From positions 3,534,001 through 3,598,000 of the forward strand of contig NZ_RCCA01000001.1 in NCBI RefSeq assembly GCF_003663845.1: a DNA stretch of 64,000 nucleotides. Direction: 5' to 3'. The notes under the pieces were generated by a model. The model searched no databases. It was given only the letters and a program-made list of their open reading frames with translations, and had not been told where the DNA came from. Numbering within the stretch: the first letter of the stretch is position 1; the number at the start of each line of letters is the position of its first letter. The translations under genes and the position numbers were made by a program. The stretch comes from Chryseobacterium sp. 7 (lineage in GTDB: Bacteria; Bacteroidota; Bacteroidia; Flavobacteriales; Weeksellaceae). Below are positions 23,538-33,500 of the stretch, piece after piece.

Positions 23538-24818
23538 CTAATGGAATTGTGCGGTTTCCGTAGAATCCTTCATTGCAACGGTAGCTGAAGAGCCATTGGT
23601 AACTATATTCTGTACTTCATCAAAATATCCTGTTCCTACAAAAGACTGATGCTTCACCGCTCTGAATCCTTTTTGCTGCAATGCAAATTCGCGTTCCTGC
23701 AATTCGGAATATCCGGCCATTCCTCTTTCTTTATATGCTAAAGCCAATTCAAACATTGCTGTATTCAAAGCATGGAATCCTGCAAGGGTAATAAACTGGA
23801 ACTTGTAACCCATTTTAGCCAGCTCTTCCCTGAAAGTAGACATTTCCTCTACGCTAAGTCTTGCCGCCCAATTGAATGAAGGTGAACAGTTATAAGCCAG
23901 CATCTTCCCGGGGAATTTGGCATGAATTCCTTCCGCAAATCTTCTTGCCTGCTCCAGATCAGGGTTCGAGGTTTCCATCCAGATCAGATCTGCGTAGGGT
24001 GCATAAGACAAACCTCTGTCGATGCCCTGCTCTACTCCGTTTTTCACTACATAAAATCCTTCGGAAGTTCTTTCTCCTGTCACGAATTTTTTATCCCTGT
24101 CATCAATATCAGAAGTCAGTAAATCTGCTGCATCCGCATCTGTTCTTGCAATAATAAGACTTGGAACTCCCAGTACATCGGCAGCCAGACGGGCAGCAAT
24201 CAGTTTATTCACCGCTTCCTGAGTAGGCACCAATACTTTTCCGCCTAAGTGACCGCATTTTTTGGCTGAAGAAAGCTGGTCTTCAAAATGTACTCCAGCT
24301 GCTCCCGCTTCAATCATCTGTTTCATCAGTTCAAAAGCGTTGAGATTACCACCAAAACCTGCTTCTGCATCAGCAATAATCGGCACCAGATATTCTTTAT
24401 TTCCGGCTCCGCTCACAGACTGTACCTGATCTGCTCTTAACAGTGCATTATTTATTTTTTTCACTACAGAAGGCACTGAATTGGCAGGATACAACGACTG
24501 ATCCGGATACATTTCCCCTGATAGATTAGCATCTGCAGCTACCTGCCAGCCTGAAAGATAAATAGCTTCCAGCCCTGCGTCCACTTCCTGCACTGCCTGA
24601 TTACCCGTCAGTGCACCAAGTCCTGCCACATAATCCTGGGTATTTAATTTATCCCAGAATTTTTTGGACATTTCTGTAGCTATCGTATACTCTATGGTAT
24701 AAGATCCACGGAGTTTTAAAACTTCTTCTGCTGTATATGGCCTTTTTACACCGTTCCAACGTGGATTTGTCAGCCAGTCCTGCTCTATAGCCTGAATTTG
24801 TTCTTGTCTTGTTTTCAT
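23538..24818 (-). CDS. aceA: isocitrate lyase
   Basis: The 426-residue protein has the catalytic motif [10 protein letters not shown] around residue 186 (KKCGH), the substrate motif [13 protein letters not shown] and the later [11 protein letters not shown]. These define bacterial isocitrate lyase, which splits isocitrate to glyoxylate and succinate in the glyoxylate shunt, allowing growth on acetate and fatty acids. It follows aceB with a 126-base gap on the same strand, and the divergent regulator gene lies beyond aceB. Confidence 0.95.
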   Translation of the reverse strand: MKTRQEQIQAIEQDWLTNPRWNGVKRPYTAEEVLKLRGSYTIEYTIATEMSKKFWDKLNTQDYVAGLGALTGNQAVQEVDAGLEAIYLSGWQVAADANLSGEMYPDQSLYPANSVPSVVKKINNALLRADQVQSVSGAGNKEYLVPIIADAEAGFGGNLNAFELMKQMIEAGAAGVHFEDQLSSAKKCGHLGGKVLVPTQEAVNKLIAARLAADVLGVPSLIIARTDADAADLLTSDIDDRDKKFVTGERTSEGFYVVKNGVEQGIDRGLSYAPYADLIWMETSNPDLEQARRFAEGIHAKFPGKMLAYNCSPSFNWAARLSVEEMSTFREELAKMGYKFQFITLAGFHALNTAMFELALAYKERGMAGYSELQEREFALQQKGFRAVKHQSFVGTGYFDEVQNIVTNGSSATVAMKDSTETAQFH

Positions 24819-24944
24819 AATATTTGGATTTTGTTTGATTAAGTTTGAAAGTAATTTTGTTGCCAGATGCCAGTTCTATTGTTATTGTTAATTGATAATT
24901 GGGTTTTCAAACAGCAACTATAAAACCAGCAACCAACATTTTTA

Positions 24945-26519
24945 CTAAATAAAAGGATATGCTTTAAGGGTAAGAAATTCTTCAAATTTTTCACAGAAAA
25001 TCAGTTCATTGAAAAGTTCTTTCGCAAGATTAAATTTTCCGTTGCTGAAACGGCTTTCTCCAACATACTTTTCAATATTGTCCATTTCTTCTTTTTCCCA
25101 TTGCAGCACCATGCTTCGGGTTAAAGTTCTGTCGTCACTCAGTACAGCTTCATTTTTCAGCCATTGCCAGATTTGTGTTCTTGAAATTTCTGCAGTAGCT
25201 GCATCCTCCATCAGATTATAAATGGCTGCCGCACCTGTTCCCATAAGCCAGCTTTCAAGGTAAAGAATTCCTACGTTGATATTTTTCCGGACTCCTTTTT
25301 CAGTAATATCTCCTTTTGGAATTTCAAGCAATTGACTTTCCGTTATATGATATTCAAATTTTTTATCGATCTGATTTTTGGAAGGCATATACTGATCAAA
25401 AATTTCTTTTGCTACAGTTACCAGTGCCGGGTGTGCCACCCAGGTTCCGTCATGGCCGTTTTTCACTTCCCTTTCTTTATCATTTTTTACTTTTTCAAAA
25501 GCTATAGTATTGGCTTCGTCATTGTCTTTTACAGGAATCTGGGCAGCCATTCCGCCGATAGCATGTACATTTCTTTTGTGGCAGATTTCGATTACCCTTT
25601 TTGAATAGGCACTCATAAAAGGAAAAGTCATGGTCACCTGATCTCTGTCCGGAACAATGAATTCTGGAAGGTTTCTGAATTTTTTAATATAAGAGAAAAT
25701 ATAATCCCATCTTCCGCAGTTCAGTCCTGCGCTATGTTCTTTTAACTCAAATAAAATTTCTTCAATCTGAAATGAAGCTGTAATGGTTTCTATTAAAACA
25801 GTGGCTTTAATGGTTCCTTTTGGAATTCCCAGATAGTTTTGTGCAAAAACAAAAACTTCATTCCACCAGCGGGCTTCTTTATAATGTTCCAGTTTTGGAA
25901 GATAAAAATAAGGACCACTGCCGTTTTCCAAAAGTTGTTTTGCATTTCTGAAAAAATACATTCCAAAATCTGTCAGCGAACCGGAAGCTTTCTCTCCATT
26001 GATTTCAATATGTTTCTCCGGAAAATGAAGACCACGTGGACGAACCTGCAAAACAGCAGTTTTTTCATTAAGGGTATAAGCTTTTCCTTTTTCATTAACA
26101 AAATCAATACTGCGGTTAACAGCATCGGAAAGATTAATCTGTCCCTGAATACAGTTTTCCCACACCGGCGAGCTGCTGTCTTCAAAATCCGCCATAAACG
26201 TAGATGCTCCGGAATTTAAAGCATTGATGATCATTTTACGGTCAACAGGCCCGGTAATTTCTACTCTTCTGTCCAGCATATCATCAGGAAGCGGAGCGCA
26301 TACCCAGTTTCCGTTTCGGATGTTTTCTGTTTCTTTTAAAAACTCAGGAAGATTTCCGTTATCAAAATTCTTCTGTGTATTTTTTCTTTCTTCTAAAAGC
26401 TCAAGTCTTTTATGATTGAAATTCTGATGAAGCGAAATCAGAAAATCTACCAAATCCGGAGTAAATATTTCTTCAAACTGCTTCTCTGACTTTATTTTCA
26501 ATTGAGTCTTAGTTTCCAT
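24945..26519 (-). CDS. aceB: malate synthase A
   Basis: The 524-residue protein shows malate synthase A features: FMADFEDSSSPVWENCIQGQ, the catalytic base region VLQVRPRGLHFPEKHIE, TVLIETITASFQIEEILFEL and GMAAQIPVKDN. It condenses glyoxylate with acetyl-CoA to malate. It is transcribed away from the ScfR-type regulator and towards aceA. A perfect -7 box and a palindrome lie upstream (see 26548 and 26574). Confidence 0.95.
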   Translation of the reverse strand: METKTQLKIKSEKQFEEIFTPDLVDFLISLHQNFNHKRLELLEERKNTQKNFDNGNLPEFLKETENIRNGNWVCAPLPDDMLDRRVEITGPVDRKMIINALNSGASTFMADFEDSSSPVWENCIQGQINLSDAVNRSIDFVNEKGKAYTLNEKTAVLQVRPRGLHFPEKHIEINGEKASGSLTDFGMYFFRNAKQLLENGSGPYFYLPKLEHYKEARWWNEVFVFAQNYLGIPKGTIKATVLIETITASFQIEEILFELKEHSAGLNCGRWDYIFSYIKKFRNLPEFIVPDRDQVTMTFPFMSAYSKRVIEICHKRNVHAIGGMAAQIPVKDNDEANTIAFEKVKNDKEREVKNGHDGTWVAHPALVTVAKEIFDQYMPSKNQIDKKFEYHITESQLLEIPKGDITEKGVRKNINVGILYLESWLMGTGAAAIYNLMEDAATAEISRTQIWQWLKNEAVLSDDRTLTRSMVLQWEKEEMDNIEKYVGESRFSNGKFNLAKELFNELIFCEKFEEFLTLKAYPFI

Positions 26520-26547
26520 AACTTATTGATTTTGTGATTTGATATTA

Positions 26548-26555
26548 CAAACATA
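26548..26555 (-). promoter_or_regulatory. -7 promoter box of aceB
   Basis: The minus strand reads TATGTTTG, a perfect TAnnTTTG. The palindrome at 26574-26589 covers the expected -33 region, about 20 bases further upstream, so a bound regulator there could block or recruit polymerase. Confidence 0.5.
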
Positions 26556-26573
26556 AATAAAAATATTCACAAA

Positions 26574-26589
26574 TAGCGAACGTTCGCTA
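26574..26589. promoter_or_regulatory. palindromic operator 1 in the aceB-regulator gap
   Basis: TAGCGAACGTTCGCTA is a perfect 16-base palindrome. It shares the arrangement GCGA-N4-TCGC with the palindrome at 26609-26624; the centres are 35 bases apart. Confidence 0.6.
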
Positions 26590-26608
26590 AATTTATTTAA
26601 AATTTATT

Positions 26609-26624
26609 ATGCGAATAATCGCAT
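26609..26624. promoter_or_regulatory. palindromic operator 2 in the aceB-regulator gap
   Basis: ATGCGA-ATAA-TCGCAT has perfect 6-base arms. It lies just upstream of a -7 box TATATTTG (26634-26641) for the regulator gene, so it fits autoregulation. That -7 box is only four bases before the ATG, which suggests a leaderless or nearly leaderless mRNA. Confidence 0.55.
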
Positions 26625-26645
26625 CTAATTATTTATATTTGAGTA

Positions 26646-28127
26646 ATGAATTCAGAAAGCGACTATATCAAAACGGTTTTCGGACTAAAACTGAAACAGC
26701 AGAGACAAAAGAAAAACTGGTCTCTTCAAGATCTTGCCGTAAAGACAGGATTGTCAAAATCCTATCTCAACGAAATTGAAAACGGAAAAAAATATCCCAA
26801 GCACGATAAAATCATTCAGCTTTCTGAAGCGCTGAACTGCACTTTTGATGATCTGGTTTCTACCAAGCTTGATAAAAGTCTGGCTCCATTCAATGAAATT
26901 CTTCAATCTGATTTTTTTAAAGAAGTTCCGCTGGAGCTATTCGGAATTAATAAAAATAACCTCATCAGTATTATCAGTGATGCCCCCAAAAAAGTAACGG
27001 CTTTTATTAATGCACTGATCGAAATTTCACAGAATTATAATCTTGGAAAGGAAAGGTTTTATTTTGCGGTATTGAGATCATTTCAGGAATTGTACGATAA
27101 TTATTTCCCGGAAATTGAGGAAAAAGTTGAACTGTTTACAAAGGAAAATCAACTAAAAATCGAAAAAAACTTAAAGTCTGATATTCTGGAGAAGATTCTT
27201 ACAGAAAAATTCGGATATATTATTCAATCGGAAGATTTTGAGAAATACGGAACTTTGGATAACCTACGCTCTCTTTTTATTCCAGAGAAAAAATTATTGC
27301 TGCTGAATCAAAAACTGGAAAAGGATCAGAAAACTTTTATTCTTGCAAAGGAAATCGGATTTAATGTTTTAGAGTTAAAAAATCGTCCCAACACCTATTC
27401 ATGGCTTGATTTTGGGAGTTTTGAGGAAATTCTGAACAATTTTTACGCATCCTATTTTGCAGGAGCTTTGCTAATTTCAAAAGAACCTGTCATTGAAAAA
27501 ACTTCAGAGCTTTTTCAGCAAAATAAATGGGAACCCAAAAGTTTCGAAAGCCTTATCAACAGTTTCACCCGATCACCGGAAACGTTTTATTACCGACTTA
27601 CTAATATCCTTTCGGCAGAAATGGGAATCAAAGATTTATTTTATTTGTGCCTGGTAAAAAAGAAAAATTCAGATAAAATTCAGATTTTAAAAGAGCTTCA
27701 CCTGAATCATCAGCAGGCTCCTCATGCCAATGCAACCAACGAACATTATTGCAGAAGATGGATTGCTGTAAAAAACCTTGACCATTTAAAAGAAAATGAA
27801 ACGCTGACGGATGCTCAGATTTCCCATTATAAAGATCAGGGCATAAGCTATCTGGTGATTTCCACTTCACAGAAAAATCCTTTTTCTGATGGGAGCAACA
27901 GAAGCTACTGTCTCGGTATTCTACTCAATCCACAAACAATAAAAAAAATAAGTTTCATTAAGTCTCCTTCTTTAAAAACCATCAACGTTGGTGTTACCTG
28001 TGAATCCTGCAGCATTGCAGATTGTGAAGTAAGACAGGCGCCTCCGGTAAGGCTGGAAAAGGAGCATTTTAATCTGAGTATGAAGAATGCTGTAGAGAAG
28101 ATCACGAGGAGTTTTGAGGATGTGTAA
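26646..28127 (+). CDS. ScfR/RamB-type XRE regulator of the glyoxylate shunt
   Basis: There are 493 residues. Residues 10-65 are an XRE helix-turn-helix (LKQQRQKKNWSLQDLAVKTG, LSKSYLNEIENGKKYPKHDK). The middle contains an ImmA/IrrE-like region (KTFILAKEIGFNVLELKNRP, FYASYFAGALLIS). The C-terminal domain has CESCSIADCEVRQAPP. This architecture is that of short-chain fatty acyl-CoA regulators such as RamB and MccR, which control acetate, propionate and glyoxylate-shunt genes in Actinobacteria. Here the gene is divergent from aceB. The two matching palindromes in the gap are probable binding sites. Confidence 0.85.
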   Translation: MNSESDYIKTVFGLKLKQQRQKKNWSLQDLAVKTGLSKSYLNEIENGKKYPKHDKIIQLSEALNCTFDDLVSTKLDKSLAPFNEILQSDFFKEVPLELFGINKNNLISIISDAPKKVTAFINALIEISQNYNLGKERFYFAVLRSFQELYDNYFPEIEEKVELFTKENQLKIEKNLKSDILEKILTEKFGYIIQSEDFEKYGTLDNLRSLFIPEKKLLLLNQKLEKDQKTFILAKEIGFNVLELKNRPNTYSWLDFGSFEEILNNFYASYFAGALLISKEPVIEKTSELFQQNKWEPKSFESLINSFTRSPETFYYRLTNILSAEMGIKDLFYLCLVKKKNSDKIQILKELHLNHQQAPHANATNEHYCRRWIAVKNLDHLKENETLTDAQISHYKDQGISYLVISTSQKNPFSDGSNRSYCLGILLNPQTIKKISFIKSPSLKTINVGVTCESCSIADCEVRQAPPVRLEKEHFNLSMKNAVEKITRSFEDV

Positions 28128-28203
28128 GAGTGAATAGTTAATGCAGAATTCAAGGTGTAAGGTGCGAGGTTGTGAGTATGGAAAAGCTTTCCTTCTGCCA
28201 AAT

Positions 28204-28223
28204 GAAATGCCTTTGCGAACATT
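28204..28223 (+). repeat. interspersed intergenic repeat, copy 2
   Basis: GAAATGCCTTTGCGAACATT matches 2067-2086 (minus strand) at 19 of 20 bases. It is followed by AGCGTTAATAATAATTCACC and a TTTGCGGAGC stretch. It lies in the gene-free gap 28128-28300. Confidence 0.5.
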
Positions 28224-28300
28224 AGCGTTAATAATAATTCACCATTGACTTTGCGGAGCAAAAATTGACAATTATTTTATATCTTAGTAAAAACACACAC

Positions 28301-28954
28301 ATGATATTAGATTTATTGTTTCCGAACCGCTGCATCCGCTGCAATAGAATCATTGGTCCTGAACTTTTAGTATGTGATCTTTGCTTTAGCCAGATTCATT
28401 TCACCCACTACAATTATTTTGAAAACAATCCGATTAAGGAAAAATGCAGTTTATTCTTTCCGATCGAAAATGCTTTTTCTTTAATACAGTTCGAAGAAGA
28501 AGGCTTAAGCCGGAAAATTATTCATGAGCTAAAGTACCGAAGCCGGGAAAAAGCGGGTAAGATTCTCGCTGACTGGACAGCAGAACGTCTGGATTTTAAC
28601 AACGAAAAACCTGATTTACTGGTAAGCGTTCCTCTTCATCCCAAGAAGCTGAAGGAACGGGGATATAATCAGCTTCATTTATTTACAGAAACTTTATCTT
28701 CACTTTACAACATTCCTTTTGATCACCAGTTAATCAAAAGAAATCATTATTCAAAAGCACAGGCTTTAAAAGACAAGAAACACAGATTGGAATCTATCAA
28801 CACATTTTCCGCCACTCAACCCATTACAGGAAAGCATATTCTTCTGATTGATGATGTTTTTACAACAGGAAATACAGTTTCATCGGTTGCCTGGGAGATT
28901 TTAAATGCCGGGAACAACAGAGTGAGTGTTTTGGTAATGGCGGTGGATGTTTGA
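28301..28954 (+). CDS. ComF family phosphoribosyltransferase-like protein
   Basis: From the ATG at 28301 the protein has 217 residues. The N-terminus LLFPNRCIRCNRII and LLVCDLCFSQIHF is the four-Cys zinc finger of ComF. The PRPP loop ILLIDDVFTTGNTVSSVAWE is near the C-terminus. ComF-like proteins act in DNA uptake in competent bacteria. Other roles exist in non-competent species, so the biological role here is open. Confidence 0.85.
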   Translation: MILDLLFPNRCIRCNRIIGPELLVCDLCFSQIHFTHYNYFENNPIKEKCSLFFPIENAFSLIQFEEEGLSRKIIHELKYRSREKAGKILADWTAERLDFNNEKPDLLVSVPLHPKKLKERGYNQLHLFTETLSSLYNIPFDHQLIKRNHYSKAQALKDKKHRLESINTFSATQPITGKHILLIDDVFTTGNTVSSVAWEILNAGNNRVSVLVMAVDV

Positions 28955-29112
28955 TGCTGGATGCGAGGTGTAGAGATCATCTTCAAAAATATTATCAAAA
29001 ACCAGAGTCCTCAAACTCTCAGACTCTATAACTCTCAAACACACTCACTCTCCTACCCAATCCATTTTCACTATTCAATTCTTTTTCCTAATTTTCCGGA
29101 AACTATACAACT

Positions 29113-29799
29113 ATGCCCAATCTGCTTTTACTACACGGAGCTTTAGGTCACAGCGACATTTTTAAACCTTATATGAATACGCTGTCCCGATATTTCACGA
29201 TACATACTCCTCTATTTTCAGGACACGGAAATCAGGAACTTCCTGCAGATGGCATCAATACTAAAAAGTACACTCAGGAATTATCCGAATATTGTAAAAC
29301 AAATAACTTAACGGATGTTTTCATCTTTGGCCATAGCATGGGAGGTTATATCGCACTTTGCTACGCCATAGAAAATCCTGAAAATGTAAATTCTATTATC
29401 ACGCTGGGAACAAAGTTCGACTGGACTGAAGAACAGGCTTTGAAAGAAAGTAAAATGCTTAATCCGGATGTTATTCTTGAAAAAATTCCGAAATACGCTC
29501 AGCTTTTAGAATCACAACACGGAACAAAATGGAGACAGCTTCTTCCTGCTATTGCTGATTTAATGATTGATTTAGGTAAAAATCCTCCTTTGGAAAATAA
29601 TTTGGCTTCAATTAATATTCCGGTTCAAATTATGGTGGGTGATAAAGACAATATGGTTACTATTGAGGAAAGTGTAAAAGTTTACAGAAGCCTTCCTAAT
29701 GCAAAATTGGCCGTACTTCCGGATACAAAACATCCTATGGATAAAGTACGACCTGATTTATTATTGAACTTAATAAAAGATTTCTGGAATCTTTCTTAA
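29113..29799 (+). CDS. alpha/beta hydrolase
   Basis: There are 228 residues. The oxyanion stretch LLLLHGALGHSD, the nucleophile elbow FIFGHSMGGYIA and the terminal His in PDTKHPMDKV form an alpha/beta hydrolase triad; the acid is probably in VGDKDNMVT. The substrate is unknown. The 158-base gap before it is a low-complexity stretch of CTCTCAAACTC type with no clear gene. Confidence 0.85.
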   Translation: MPNLLLLHGALGHSDIFKPYMNTLSRYFTIHTPLFSGHGNQELPADGINTKKYTQELSEYCKTNNLTDVFIFGHSMGGYIALCYAIENPENVNSIITLGTKFDWTEEQALKESKMLNPDVILEKIPKYAQLLESQHGTKWRQLLPAIADLMIDLGKNPPLENNLASINIPVQIMVGDKDNMVTIEESVKVYRSLPNAKLAVLPDTKHPMDKVRPDLLLNLIKDFWNLS

Positions 29800-29800
29800 A

Positions 29801-30451
29801 TTATCTCTGAAGTTTTTCTCCGTAGCTAAGGTCTCCGGCATCTCCTAATCCAGGAGTGATATATCCTTTTGAAGTTAAATGTTCATCAATTGCTCCTACC
29901 CAAATGTGAGCTTCCGGATAAGCATTTTGAACTGTTTCCACACCTTGCTTTGATGCAATGGCTGCTACAATATGAAGCTGGGTTGGATTCCCGTTGGTCA
30001 GCAAATCTTTGATAGCTTCAATAAGGGAAGCACCTGTTGCCAGCATGGGATCTGCCACGATAAGAGGTCTGCCTTCAATACTTGGGCAAGTAAGATAATC
30101 CTGTTTGATGGAGAAATAATCGTTGGCATCATGTTTTCTGTAAGCTGCCACAAAACCGCAGTCTGCTCTGTCAAGATAATTCAGAATCCCTTCAAACAAC
30201 GGAACTCCGGCTCTTAGAATAGTGGTAATAACAGGCTGTACAGCAATTTCTCTGCTTTTTATTGTATCTAAAGGAGTTTGAATTTCAACTTCTCTGTACT
30301 CCAGTCCTTTACTGATTTCAAAAGCGGCAATCTCTCCGATTCTTTCCATATTTCTTCTGAATCTCATGCGGTCATGCTGAATGTCAACGTTTCTAAGTTC
30401 GTTGATCCATTCATTAACAAGAGAAAAGTTTTGCGATAAAATAGTAAGCAT
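29801..30451 (-). CDS. upp: uracil phosphoribosyltransferase
   Basis: The 216-residue protein has the PRPP-binding loop LIVADPMLATGASLIEAIKD and the uracil-binding C-terminus KGYITPGLGDAGDLSYG. It salvages uracil to UMP. The stop lies 1 base from that of the converging hydrolase gene. Confidence 0.93.
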   Translation of the reverse strand: MLTILSQNFSLVNEWINELRNVDIQHDRMRFRRNMERIGEIAAFEISKGLEYREVEIQTPLDTIKSREIAVQPVITTILRAGVPLFEGILNYLDRADCGFVAAYRKHDANDYFSIKQDYLTCPSIEGRPLIVADPMLATGASLIEAIKDLLTNGNPTQLHIVAAIASKQGVETVQNAYPEAHIWVGAIDEHLTSKGYITPGLGDAGDLSYGEKLQR

Positions 30452-30595
30452 GAAAATTTTATTTTTTTTTAATTTCAGTTAATTGATATTAATTCCTGCA
30501 AAATTACAACTAAAAAACGAATTGAAAGATCCGGCTTGTGGAGAAATAAAGTATATTTATAAAAATATTCCCAACGCATTATTTGTAATTTTTTA

Positions 30596-33500
30596 ATGAT
30601 GAAAAGCCTTATTATAGGAAAAATCAGCCCGGACTTAATCAAAGAAGAAACTCTGCCTGAATTATTGGTTCCCACCTTTGAAAAATATAAAGATAAAACA
30701 GCCTTTATATTTAAAGATAAAAAGATATCGTATGCTGAACTGGACAGCTGGAGTAATGCTATAGCTCTTCAATTGCAGGATCATGGAGTACAACCTGGTG
30801 ATCGTATAGGGGTATGGTACACCAGAAGTCTGGAGCTCCCTGTAGCTATACTCGGAATTTTGAAAGCAGGTGCAGCATATATTCCATTAGACCGCGAGAT
30901 GCCTGAAGACAGGATCAAAAAGGTGTTTACAGACATTAATGTGAAAACTTATTTCTCGGACACAAATGCTCATATTCACTGCCAGCCTTTGGAAATTGTG
31001 TCACAGCCACAGCAATATGTTTCTTTGCCTATGGTAGATTATACGCCTGACAATTGGGCTTATGTATTATTCACTTCCGGAAGTACAGGAAATCCTAAAG
31101 GGATACCTATTTCCCATCGAAATATCTGCCATCTGATCCGTTCTGAGCAGGATTTTATAGGAATAAAGGATACAGACGTTGTTTATCAGGGATTTTCGGT
31201 GTCTTTTGACATGTGGTGTGAAGAAGTATGGATCAGCCTCTTTTCGGGAGCCACTATATGGATTGCGGATGCAACCACTGTAAAAGCAATAGATGAGCTA
31301 AGTGATGTTTTAACGAAAAATACTATTACGGTACTTCATGCAGTTCCAAGTATTTTAGCCATCATTGATGAAGTTCCCGCTATCCGCCTTATTAATACAG
31401 GGGGTGAAGCATGTACAAAACAGGTACAGGAAAAATGGGCAAAACCTTACAGAATATTTATCAACAGCTATGGACCTACAGAAACCACCGTTTCTTCCAA
31501 TATGGCTCAGCTGAATAGCCAGCAAGAGCTTACAATAGGACCTCCTCTTCCCAACTATCACGTTGCCGTGATTGATGAAAACATGAATATTGTTCCGAGA
31601 GGAGAACGTGGTGAAATGGTTATTTCCGGCCCAGGAGTCAGCAATGGATATTTTAATCTTCCTGAGCTTACTGAACAGAAGTTTTTACAAAATCCCTTCC
31701 CGGAAGATCTTCCGGGAGACAGAATTTACAAAACCGGAGATGCGGTTATTATCCGGGAGGATGGCTTTATTGAGTTTCAGGGAAGAATAGATGATCAGAT
31801 TAAATTACGCGGCTACAGAATTGAGCTTGGAGAAATAGAATCGAGGTTGAATCAGCTTCATGATGTTTCTGCAGCAGCAGTTTCTGTAAAGGAAGATTCC
31901 AACGAACAGGGGCAGCTCGTAGGATATGTTGTAATGAATAATGAATCTTCTTTTGATGAGAATGAAATGCGGAAGGAACTGGCAAAATTTCTGGCTCCTT
32001 ATATGGTTCCTATTTCTATTGTTCTGCTGAAAGAGATGCCAAGGATGCCTAGTGGTAAAATCGACAGAAAACGACTTCCTGTTCCTGAAAGTTTCATTAG
32101 CCATCATAAAAAAGAAGAGATTAAAATTGATCATGAAGCTTCCGTTGAGGAAAGACTTCTTCAAACCCTGAAATGGGTATTTCCGGGAAAAGAAATTAAC
32201 TTAAACCAGGATTTTTTCACGGATCTTGGCGGACATTCTCTGTTGGCAGCTACATTGGTTTCCCACCTTCGTCAAAAAGCCGGAATTCCTACCGCTTCCT
32301 TAAAGGAAATTTATGAAAACCGTCCTTTATCAAAATATTCCGAATGTCTCAAAAATAAACATGCTCAGACAGCAGCTCATCAGGAACCTTTTCAAAGGGT
32401 TTCAACTTGCCAGTATATTGCCTGTAATATTGCTCAGACAATAAGTTTGCTGGTTGTATTTGCTTTATTGAGTATTCAGATCTTTTTCCCTTATTTAAGC
32501 TATTATTATTTTCAGATTAATGGGTATGGACTACATTATGCCCTGTTGAGTGCCGTTTTATTGTATACATTGATTCCGCCAGTGTATTCTATCATTATCG
32601 TTCTAACAAAATGGCTGGTGATTGGAAAAATAAAAGAGGGAGATTATCCTCTTTGGGGATGGTATTATTTCCGATGGTGGCTGTGGAAAACCATTAAAAG
32701 ACTGATGCCTTCAGAATTCATTGTAGAAACCCCTTTATATCCTAAATATCTAAAATTACTGGGAGTAAAAGTACACCCAAGTGCACAGCTGAGCTTATTA
32801 CCCATTGCAGCAGAAGATCTTGTGACCATTGATGAAAATGTGAACACCAGTTCCGGCTGTAGTATAGATAACGCTTCTGTTGAAAACGGAATTCTAAGAA
32901 TCAGAAAAGTGCATATTAAAGCTCATGCCTATCTGGGGTCTTCTGTTATTGTATGTGGAGATACTGAGATTGATCAATTTGGGGAGCTTCAGGATTTAAG
33001 CTGTCTGAATGAAGGAGGAAGAATTGGATTTGGAGAAGTATGGAATGGCAGCCCAGCGGAAAAGATAAGAGTAAAATCCGGAGAAGAAATTGAAGAACCA
33101 CAACTGGCTTCAGCAGGAAAAAGAAACCGTTTTGCATTATTGTATGCATGTTCGCTGTTTTTCTTTCCTCTTCTTATTGTTTTGCCTTTAGCCCCTACAC
33201 TTTACACCTTATATTATCTGGATGACCGCTCCGCTGATTATAATTTTTATTATTTATGGCAGGCTCCGATACTTTCTACCGTATATATTTTATTATTTAT
33301 TGGAGTGGTAAGTGTACTGACCCGTATTTTACAGTACAATATGAAACCGGGTATTTATCCGGTATACAGTTTTATGTATTATAAAAAATGGATAAAAGAC
33401 CAGATCTTCAATCTTTCTCTGATCATTGTACATCCACTTTTTGCCTCCATTTATATCAGTAAATTTTACAGAATGATGGGAGCGAAAGTGGGAAAAAATT

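Noticed and set aside
25973..26185. Minus-strand frame of 70 residues overlapping aceB in another frame
   Set aside because: It is an alternate-frame shadow of aceB with no ribosome binding site or family resemblance.
26224..26415. Plus-strand frames within aceB
   Set aside because: They are antisense shadows of a strongly conserved malate synthase gene.
28961..29146. Plus-strand frame of 61 residues before the hydrolase gene
   Set aside because: It is formed by a CTCTCAAACTC-type simple repeat and overlaps the hydrolase start in another frame.
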